From assembly GCA_026018925.1 (NCBI GenBank), contig JAKSZU010000025.1, positions 25,893,696-25,957,695 of the forward strand: 64,000 nt of DNA. Reading direction: 5' to 3'. The position numbers and the translations under genes were made by a program. The notes under the pieces were generated by a model that had not been told where the DNA came from, searched no databases, and worked only from the letters and a program-made list of their open reading frames with translations. Each line of letters begins with the position of its first letter. Position 1 is the first letter of the stretch. The DNA comes from Tupaia tana (Eukaryota > Chordata > Mammalia > Scandentia > Tupaiidae). This document shows positions 56,965 through 64,000 of this stretch, in pieces.

Positions 56965-57049
56965 CTCATTCCCATGGAGAGGAGTCTTGACACTGTCGGC
57001 CATGGGAACGGCAGTCTTGGAGCTATCTAAACTCATTAGCAATTTTAAG
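56965..57049 (-). other. Candidate 85-bp minus-strand exon (unproven)
   Basis: On the minus strand the segment follows TTTCTTTTATGGCTTACTAACAG (acceptor-like; first 20 of its bases pyrimidine-leaning) and ends GAATGAG|GTAAGTAA, a strong donor. One frame stays open, with an ATG in good context reading MADSVKTPLHGNE. Not recognised as a known gene; could be chance. Confidence 0.18.
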
Positions 57050-57588
57050 CTGTTAGTAAGCCATAAAAGAAACCCCTTTCTCCACAGAGGCAAGGTGAGG
57101 AAGTTGTGGAGTTGGCTCCTGTCCCGGCTCTTTGTAGACCTAAGTGTTATATTTCATTATGAATGATGGGAATAAATGCCACTTGAAAACAGAAGCCTTC
57201 GATACTGGATCCAAGCTACCAACTCAACAGAGCTTCCCCACGTTGGGTTGAATTCGTGAGATGCCCTGTGCTTTTTTCAGTAGAACGGTTCCTCGCTGCT
57301 TCCCGTGGCCCCACTTCATTTGCATTCCGTGTTTGCTCTCGTAAGGCATCGATCCATTTTCCAGGTACCTGAGAAATAGCTTGTGACGTTTAAGCTTAAA
57401 AACATTGACAATATTTCGTGGAAATCCTTTTTAAGTGTATCGAATTTATTTCTCTGTTGGACAGACTGTCTTGATTACAGTTCATCTTCCCTCCATAACC
57501 AGTCATTTTTCTTGCAGTTATAATTATTATAATAGGCAGGGAAAAGGCATGCCTTTTGCCATTTTTCTCACTGATAATCTGTCAGTTT

Positions 57589-57647
57589 TGTGTGTGTGTG
57601 TGTGTGTGTATGTGTGTGTGCATGCGCATGTGCGTGTGCATGTGTAA
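57589..57647 (+). repeat. TG microsatellite, imperfect
   Basis: A run of TG units interrupted by TATG, CATG and CG variants. Confidence 0.9.
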
Positions 57648-57909
57648 AACTTCCTAGCTAGTTGCCTATATTCAGGGAAGTTCAGATAAACAAGATGTTA
57701 GGATGGCATATAAACTGAGTCACTGGGATCTGAATTAAGAAATGAAAACCTCATGGTTAGCAAAAGAGTTTTCGAAGGCTGAGTCATTGTCTGTGAGGCC
57801 TTTGTTACTTTCCTCTTGATTTGTTTAAAATCGTGTTTTTGACATGTGAAGCTTGTATTACATATACATATATGTGTGTGTTTGTATATATGTAAATATG
57901 ACTGTGTGT

Positions 57910-57910
<1 letters not shown>

Positions 57911-57949
<39 letters not shown>
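57911..57949 (+). repeat. TG microsatellite
   Basis: About 18 uninterrupted TG units, preceded by an ATATACATATATG-rich stretch. Confidence 0.95.
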
Positions 57950-57951
<2 letters not shown>

Positions 57952-57989
57952 GGATCAAACAAAGCATAGTGGAACGAGCATGGCCATTT

Positions 57990-58140
57990 CATTATCGAGT
58001 AGACATTTACCAAACCCTAGCAGCAGTCCACTTATAACTGGGCGAGCTTGGACAGTTTTCTTATTTTCCTTTCGCCTCCATTTCTTTATTGATTAAATGG
58101 GGATAAAAAACTTTGTAGCACTTCAAACGATTCCTGACAC
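57990..58140 (-). mobile_element. MIR SINE, antisense
   Basis: GTCCACTTATAACTGGGCGA, CTTGGACAGTTTTCTTATTT, GATTAAATGGGGATAAAAAA, CGATTCCTGACACATGGAGT follow the antisense MIR (cttgggcaagtta, taaaatggggataat, gcctggcacatag). Confidence 0.7.
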
Positions 58141-58975
58141 ATGGAGTACAAAAACATTAGATTCCATCTCCTCTTTCTTTTTAAAAGTACATAGTCTAGA
58201 TTTCTCCTCTTATATCTATTGTCAAATACATTGCTATTAGAAATAAACTCTGTTATCGTAATTGAAAATAACTGGAAAAGATTTTTTAAATTCATTTATT
58301 TTCTGCCAACTAGTTTTTTTGATGATCTAATCCAGTAATTGTACATACTTGACATAGATGCCACCTGTTTATCTGTCACAATTGCTGTAGTTCCCTTTAC
58401 CACCGAGACTAGATGAAGCCTCAGAGTCCTTCTCCGCACAGTGCCAGTCTCTAGAACCAACCAGAAGTGGCAAGGAGTGAAACCGAAATCCCTGAGTTAG
58501 TCCCAAGAATAATGATACCCGAAATCACAGAGAGTTTTACTGGTGTAGAAACAGGTCGTTGAGAAGAAGGTAGAAGAGTTCCCCCAAACACGTTAGTGGT
58601 TGTGACGAGAAAAAAACTTCAGGATCAGTTTTGGAACCAAAATATTCAATAGCAGAAGGAGTGAAAGTCTGATGAACATTCGTCATTATTCCAGCATCCT
58701 TGGTCATGATGCCAAGAAAAGAAGCTTACTCAGCTCGGCCACCAGTGCCAAGTCTATCAACTGTTCTCTCAGCCCTCGGTCTGCAGGCAGTCTGCAATCC
58801 TCATGTTCATTTCACAATTTAGAGGTCTTTTTCCTCTTCCCTTACTCCACAAATAAGTTGTGCACCTTTTGGTCCAAACAAGTCAGTGTGTATTAAGCAC
58901 CAACTGTGTGTCAATTCTTCCTGTTTTTGTAAGGTCACCTGTGCTGTCAAGGTGCTCATAGGCAGGTAGGAATAT
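58141..58975. other. No recognised feature
   Basis: Unassigned. Confidence 0.35.
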
Positions 58976-58977
58976 AC

Positions 58978-59336
58978 ATAGGTTGCTATGATTGGTATGC
59001 CGAAAACTCATGTTGACACTTAAGTGCCATCGTAACAGTACTAAGAGGTGGATCTTCAGGACATGATCAGATCACGAGGGCTCTGCCCTCATAAATGGTT
59101 CAGTACATTATCTTGGGAGTGTGTCAGTTGTCACAGCAGTGGGATCCTGACACAGAATATAGTCAGCCCCTGCACACCTGCTTGCCCTTCTGCCATGGAA
59201 GGACTCTAGCCAAGTGCTGGCACAGTGCTCTTGGGATCCTTGGTCTTCAGACCCCGAGCTCAATAAACTCCTGTTCTTTGTAAACAACCTAGGCTGTGGC
59301 ATTCTATTATAACAGCAGAAAACAGACTGAGAGACA
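58978..59336 (+). mobile_element. MaLR-type solo LTR, sense
   Basis: CCGAAAACTCATGTTGACAC, GGGCTCTGCCCTCATAAATG, CTCAATAAACTCCTGTTCTT, AAAACAGACTGAGAGACA follow MST/MLT1-like LTR order including the AATAAA signal region. No internal sequence. Confidence 0.75.
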
Positions 59337-59639
59337 TGCTAACGAATCAATGCTATCCATTAAGAGGGGTTCTGTGACAGAAGGAGAGAACATTCATTAA
59401 TGCATTCATCTTTACAGGCATCCCCATCAGAGCTCAAGACGCATGTAGGTGATCTAATTTCCTAAACGGCGCAAACTTAAAAGTCTAAGTCATAGATGTC
59501 ACAGATCAGTTATGTATGCTAGCTTAAGCGCATCACTTCATCAGCATCTCCCACTTTAAAAAGTCCTTCAGCCCCAAAAGCTAAACAGACTCCAGGATGC
59601 ACAACGTGCCATGGCGTAAATGAGTCCAAGAGCTCGTTC

Positions 59640-60110
59640 TTTTGGAGTAATCTTTACATTCATTCTGCAAGCCCAGTCAGGGAGTGAACAAAAGCATTGA
59701 GGAGACAGAGGGAAATGAGAGCTTGTTCTCCTGTGCCGCTCACAGTCCAGGGAGCGAAGCCCCATGTGATAAGTAATGAGCATGAAATGCAGGTGCCAGG
59801 AAGCCATGGCCTTTGAGGTGATAGTGGATGGATGGACGCTCACTTACCAGATGGAAAGAGGGGATAAGTGCCTTCCAGGGGGTGGAGTCTCAGGAGAGGA
59901 ACAGCCAGTCACAGAGCACCGCAGTGGTTAATGAACTAGCAGGGAGAGAGGAAGCTGCTGCATTAGAACGTGTGGGGTGAGAGGAAGAGAAATGACGAGA
60001 TGATGCAGTGAGTCAAAATGGGAGTGGATCTCAGACTCAGGTCATGAGGAATCCTGAGTGTTCTGTCAAGAATTTAAATGTTCACAATTAGTAAGAAAGC
60101 TACTTTTAAA
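59640..60110 (-). mobile_element. L2 LINE 3' region, antisense (weak)
   Basis: CTTTACATTCATTCTGCAAG, GTGATAAGTAATGAGCATGA and CTCAGGTCATGAGGAATCCT parallel antisense L2. Diverged and partly rearranged. Confidence 0.4.
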
Positions 60111-60149
60111 AATGTAAGCAGAGGAAAGTCATAGCACTGACAGCCAGCA

Positions 60150-60335
60150 CTTGAGCATTTCTGGCGTTACGTTAGCTAATATTCATGAAACTACATTAAA
60201 CCGAAGCTTCTAATATTATCCTCATTTACAGGTTATAAAACTGGAGCTTGGTAAGGTTAAATAATTGCTTTAGGTCACACAAAAAGTGAATGTCAGAGCC
60301 AGAGTATGACCAGTCTTGCTTGCGTGCTCTGAACC
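60150..60335 (+). mobile_element. MIR SINE
   Basis: CTTGAGCATTTCTGGCGTTA, ATTATCCTCATTTACAGGTT, AAATAATTGCTTTAGGTCAC and GTCAGAGCCAGAGTATGACC match MIR in order. Confidence 0.78.
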
Positions 60336-60384
60336 TATGGAATGGGAGAAAAGATTAGAAGTAAGATATTTTAAGGGGAAACTG

Positions 60385-60665
60385 CAATATAGTCATCCTT
60401 TGATAGCCCCAGAGGATTGGTCTCAGGGACCCCTGCTGGCACGATCTATGGATAATCAAGACTCCTATGTAGAAGGAAGTAGTATTAGCATGTAGCCGAT
60501 GCATATCTTTCTGTAAACTTCAAGTCAACCATGAATTATGGGAATGTCGAATAACTACAAACTATACTTACTCAGTACAAACTCCACCAATTTTCTTTTT
60601 AGAATAATTTTGATTTGCATTTGCTTGAATTGGTAGGTTTGGAACACACTGATGAATGACCTGCT
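60385..60665 (+). mobile_element. Tigger-like DNA transposon fragment
   Basis: AGTCATCCTTTGATAGCCCC, GAGGATTGGTCTCAGGGACC, GCATGTAGCCGATGCATATC, TGTAAACTTCAAGTCAACCA follow the start of a nonautonomous Tigger-type element (ggtatccacgggggattggttccaggacccc block). The far inverted end is missing. Confidence 0.65.
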
Positions 60666-60729
60666 GTATTTCAGTCAGGAGTGGAAGAGAGCCACACCAG
60701 AGTATGGCAGTGAGGATGATGAGATAAAG

Positions 60730-60850
60730 ACTGTTGAAGTGTATTTCTGACCTCAGTGTTTCAGACTGACTGAGTTGGGGACTTGAACCACTGACATCAT
60801 GTGGCTTCTAGAACTGGCAAACTTCCACCTGTGCCACTGCATCTGGGCCG
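60730..60850 (-). mobile_element. Possible diverged tRNA-like SINE head
   Basis: GGGGACTTGAACCACTGACA to CACCTGTGCCACTGCATCTG has the look of an antisense SINE head (gacttgaaccac, ccacctgctggcc) but is too diverged to be sure. Confidence 0.3.
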
Positions 60851-61990
60851 TGGTTTGGTATATGTCAAGGATATGTCAAGGATAGTGTTTTGGGCTTTAT
60901 TTTTCTGGTATTCCAGAAAGCACCAAGGAATAATATTCTATTGTTTTAAATTCACTCTATTTGTTTGGCTATTCACAAATAGAACATTCAAGGATAAGTA
61001 TTTTTAATCTCTAAAGAAAGTTCAAACAAAAATATAGGAATTAAATTCTAGACTAGAGTCCCAAAATATTCCGATATTTGTGTCATTGGGATGCTTTATG
61101 GCTGACAGTAATTTTCTCAGTCACGTTTTCATTCAGCGGTCACTTATGGAAGATCTACTTTATTTTGATTCCTGGGCAAGGGAATGGGGATATAGTTTGT
61201 CAAAGGCCAAATGGAGACTCTCGTGCCTTAGGATGCAGATTTTCATATTATTTTGAAAATAATAGTAAAGTAACAGTTCATATTGAAATATGAAGGTGTG
61301 ACATGTTTGTTAAAATATTTTTAGAAATCACTCTCCCTTTGATCCACACTTCTTACTCCAGGCACTGTTCATACTAGAAGAAAGGTCTCCATGATGTATT
61401 TTGCACATTTATCAAAGAACAGATTGTAGCAAAAGACTCTGCTTCTGTGACAATAGCTTTGATTAACACCTATCAAAATAGAACCATCATTCGCTCACTT
61501 AAGCATTTGTTAAGTAACCCAATCTGCTACCAAATGGCAGCCAGGTGCCTTTCACTCCACACTCCACACGGCTAGAGGGCAGGTGCCGTCTCCTCTGCCC
61601 CTCCCAGCCGTGAATGGAAATCCTGGACTAGAATATCTCAGGCCTATTCCAGCTCGAGGTTCTAGGATTTTGTAGATTTAGGTGTTTTCTCCAGGATAAC
61701 CTGTGTGGTTTTTTCCCACTGTACTATTCTGTGAACCTCACAGGTAAAAGATCCTGTCATGGTACCCACCGGAATGGTACCCATTAGGAGTGATGTCAAG
61801 CTTTCGTAAGCGTCGTCATCCCAGGCTAACTGAATACCATCCGGAAACTGGTGACAATCTGGATCCTACTGATGGAATAGGCTGACCTCAGAGAATCCCA
61901 TGCAAGTGGTGCTTAACCCCTGCTGATCTCGAGGGCTTGAACGCGAGTTCAAGTTAGTACCAGTACTGGCTTTTAGAAGAGCTGTCTTTT
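60851..61990. other. No recognised feature
   Basis: 1.1 kb unassigned; no coding signal. Confidence 0.35.
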
Positions 61991-61992
61991 CT

Positions 61993-62234
61993 GGGGCCAG
62001 CAGGTGGCATGGAGGTTAAAGTGGCCGGATCCCACATAACCAATGACACGGTTTGAGTCACACATGGCACATGGCAACTTGAAAATCATACAGGGCACTT
62101 GTGCTTGCATGTTCAAAATCTAACAGGAGAATGGAGGAGAAGGGATTGCAGTGTGGCCATCCCTCCCAGTGGTTGATTTCTCATTTTGTCTTTCTCTTGG
62201 GCAAGCATGCATGCCCTGTAGCAAAAAAAGGAAA

Positions 62235-62236
<2 letters not shown>
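61993..62236 (+). mobile_element. tRNA-derived SINE, old form
   Basis: GGGGCCAGCAGGTGGCATGG to CATGCCCTGTAGCAAAAAAA. Its A tail has become the GAAA microsatellite that follows. Confidence 0.92.
61997..62010 (+). promoter_or_regulatory. CTCF-consensus match in SINE head
   Basis: CCAGCAGGTGGCAT fits 13 of 14 positions of CCASYAGRKGGCRS. Binding not shown. Confidence 0.4.
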
Positions 62237-62302
<66 letters not shown>

Positions 62303-62303
62303 A
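62237..62303 (+). repeat. GAAA microsatellite from a SINE tail
   Basis: About 16 near-perfect GAAA units directly after the SINE A tail, then ACAGACTAAAAAAAAAA. It leaves long lysine/glutamate frames on one strand and phenylalanine/serine frames on the other; none is a gene. Confidence 0.97.
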
Positions 62304-62311
62304 GACAGACT

Positions 62312-62689
62312 AAAAAAAAAAAGCTGTAAAATTATGATCTGCAAAGACAAATAAATTAATTGTATCATGACTAAGTGACAGCCCTCTTATGTCTGTATCA
62401 GGTCTGCATTTTCAGTTAAGCAACTAGATTTCTGCTGTTCTAGTGGTACTATTTCCAGACCCCCCTCATTGTCTGGAATATCTTTTTCTAGACTCACTCT
62501 AATTCCTCAGTGTTCTTCTTTATAATGTGATGTGAAGAACCAAACTGAACACATATCCTAATGGAAATTTGACCGGAATTATCATAATTCTTTACCATTC
62601 TATTACTTAAATAGAAAATATTCTTTTTTTAATTTGTTTTCTGTTTACTGGTGGCCATGTTGACAATATCTAACAAAGAACCCTGTTGC
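62312..62689. other. No recognised feature
   Basis: Unassigned. Confidence 0.35.
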
Positions 62690-62937
62690 CTCGGGGCCTT
62701 TGCACTTGCTATTTTCTCTGTAGGAAAGCTCCTCAAGTCTTCCTGTGACTCTTTCTCTACTTCATCCTCTTCAAATCACCTTCGCAGGCCCCTTCACTGA
62801 AGTAGTGCTCCCCTTCACTTTCTCTGCCTTCCTTGGCTTTATTATTTTTCTCTTGAATCTATCTCAGCTGGCATGTATAATTATTTTATGAATGTATTAT
62901 CTGTCTCCTCCACCTGCTCCTTGAGGAAGAGACTCGT
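62690..62937 (+). mobile_element. L2 LINE 3' region, part 1
   Basis: GGGGCCTTTGCACTTGCTAT, TCAAATCACCTTCGCAGGCC, CACCTGCTCCTTGAGGAAGA: L2 in sense, cut by the LTR that follows. Confidence 0.75.
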
Positions 62938-63300
62938 TGTGGTTTGAATGATTATCTGTTCTCCGAAGTTTTATGTTTTGGGAGTTGATGACGAGAGATG
63001 GTGAGCCAGAGTGTGCAGTGATTGGAGAGTCGTGATTGCATCATGGAGGCAGTGGTCGTGGGGCTAGATTAATAATGCCTGTTCAGACCAGTGAGTTCCT
63101 ACTCTCCTGAGAAGTGGTTAATTCTCGCAAGAGCTGGTTGGTCTCAGCATTCTCTGTGCTTCTGTTAGGCATGCCGTAGGTCTAGAGCTTCAGACTGTAT
63201 AAACGCCAGAATGGTGAGTGTGTAAATAAACCTCTATCTTCTTTATAAAATCACACAGGCCCAGGTCTTTCTGTGAAAAATGCAAAAACAGACTAAGACA
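62938..63300 (+). mobile_element. MaLR-type solo LTR inside L2
   Basis: A 363-bp element from TGTGGTTTGAATGATTATCT to AAAAACAGACTAAGACA, with GTAAATAAACCTCTATCTTC near the end. It begins TG and ends CA like other LTRs. L2 resumes right after it. AGACT before and AGACC after may be the remains of a 5-bp target duplication. No internal genes. Confidence 0.8.
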
Positions 63301-63365
63301 AGACCTTTTCTGTGTCGTCTCTCTGGCACATGGAATGGTGAAGGTACTCAAAATAAATAATTATT
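63301..63365 (+). mobile_element. L2 LINE 3' end, part 2
   Basis: TCTCTGGCACATGGAATGGT and AAGGTACTCAAAATAAATAA complete the L2 started at 62,690. Confidence 0.65.
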
Positions 63366-63860
63366 AACTAAATTAAAATTGCACTTGCAGTCAACTATAA
63401 GCTCTGGCTGCCCTCATAAATTCTCAGTAAATTAGGCCATACAATATTTTACTATGCAGGCATATCATAATTTCACATAATTTACTTAAGTAATTATCAA
63501 CTATTAAAATGTAGGGTATTTCCAATTTATTCAGACTGAAGAGTATTATAGCAAACAGGATTACAACTAAATTTATGGTATGCCTATAATTATTTTCTTG
63601 GTATAAAGACTTGTTGCATCATATATATAATACTGTAGATATTATAAATACATTAGATATATTTAAATTTTAAGTACTCTGGAATTTCAGGCTTTTTTGA
63701 GAGGATGGAATGAGGATACTCATACATCACCCGTAAAAGTGTAGAGTGACATTTTAATCGTACCTGTCAAGTAAGGAAAAACAAAAACATCAGTTTTATT
63801 TTGTGTTTCAAATGTGCAATTTTTTCCCCTTAGTCTAAAAGAAGAATTAAGTACATGTTT
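63366..63860. other. No recognised feature
   Basis: Very AT-rich DNA without a repeat I can name. Confidence 0.35.
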
Positions 63861-63864
63861 TTTT

Positions 63865-64000
63865 TCTTTTATATTCTTTTCTATGCCAGAGGTTGTATGT
63901 GCACATAGGAGGTTTTGAGAAAGAAAGGGAGAGGGAAAGAGAGAGAGAGAGAGAGAGAGAGCGCGCGCAAGCATTTCCCAGTGGGATCTTGTCATGCTCG
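63865..64000 (-). mobile_element. SINE fragment cut by the window end
   Basis: TATGCCAGAGGTTGTATGTG, a GA run (63,930-63,960) with GCGCGCGC, then TTTCCCAGTGGGATCTTGTC, which matches the antisense body of the divergent SINE form (compare 50,670-50,700). The head lies outside the window. Confidence 0.65.

Noticed and set aside
56965-57049. Similarity of the peptide start MADSVKT to the N-terminus of the mammalian EI24 protein
   Set aside because: Only seven residues agree and the match stops immediately; seven-residue matches are expected by chance when many frames are compared with a whole proteome.
57589-57949. Cys/Val-repeat proteins from the TG runs
   Set aside because: These are dinucleotide repeats read as codons.
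59849-59935. Minus-strand exon with strong acceptor and donor words
   Set aside because: All three frames contain stops and the DNA aligns with an antisense L2 3' region.
62101-62368. Lys/Glu-rich and Phe/Ser-rich proteins
   Set aside because: Direct translations of the GAAA microsatellite on either strand.

Overview
This window looks like intergenic or deep-intronic DNA from the nuclear genome of a placental mammal. It is AT-rich and holds no long conserved reading frame, no operon-like layout and no rRNA or real tRNA gene. Almost everything recognisable is interspersed repeat: old pan-mammalian MIR and L2 pieces, L1 remnants, MaLR-type LTRs, a Tigger-like fragment, small mariner-like MITEs, and about 38 copies of one lineage-specific tRNA-derived SINE. 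There are no Alu or 7SL-type SINEs and no rodent B1/B2, so a simian primate or a mouse-like rodent is unlikely. I could not match the SINE to a named family with confidence, so I do not name the species.

The SINE has a tRNA-like head (A box TTAGCGTAATGG or TGGCATGGTGG, B box GGTTCGAGTCC), an unrelated body with a pyrimidine-rich CTCTGTCTCTC tract, the 3' motif CCCTATAGCAAAAACC and an A-rich tail. Four groups can be read: a young long form (TTAGCGTAATGGCTATGTC and GTAGTCGACC diagnostics, often with 14-18 bp perfect target-site duplications); an older long form (GGTGGCATGGTGGTTAAGG); a short form sharing one internal deletion junction; and a more divergent form with an AATAA-type tail.

Layout: 0-5 kb, a mariner-like MITE, a candidate exon, one SINE, MIR, and an L2 split by an LTR-like repeat and a second MITE. 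5-11 kb, L2 in minus orientation and several SINEs, including a SINE inside a SINE. 11.8-15.7 kb, a decayed L1 interrupted by a SINE. 16-25 kb, SINEs, an LTR piece, MIRs and long unassigned stretches. 25-31.4 kb, antisense L1 pieces, SINEs and L2. 31.4-33.2 kb, repeat-poor DNA, an LTR, then an exact CTCF core next to a palindromic CRE. 34-45 kb, a dense SINE field with a three-SINE pile-up at one target. 46-47.8 kb, a local duplication carrying a MITE. 50.2-52 kb, an L2 interrupted by four SINEs. 52-64 kb, three MaLR LTRs, L2, MIR, a Tigger-like fragment, microsatellites and SINEs; the last SINE is cut by the window edge.

I see no gene I would call. Open frames such as those at 3,079-3,687, 37,822-38,388 or 51,094-51,651 are chance frames or translations of repeats. 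Two short segments with splice-like borders (876-951 plus; 56,965-57,049 minus) are listed only as candidate exons. Repeat boundaries are by eye, good to about 5-30 bases except where target-site duplications fix them.
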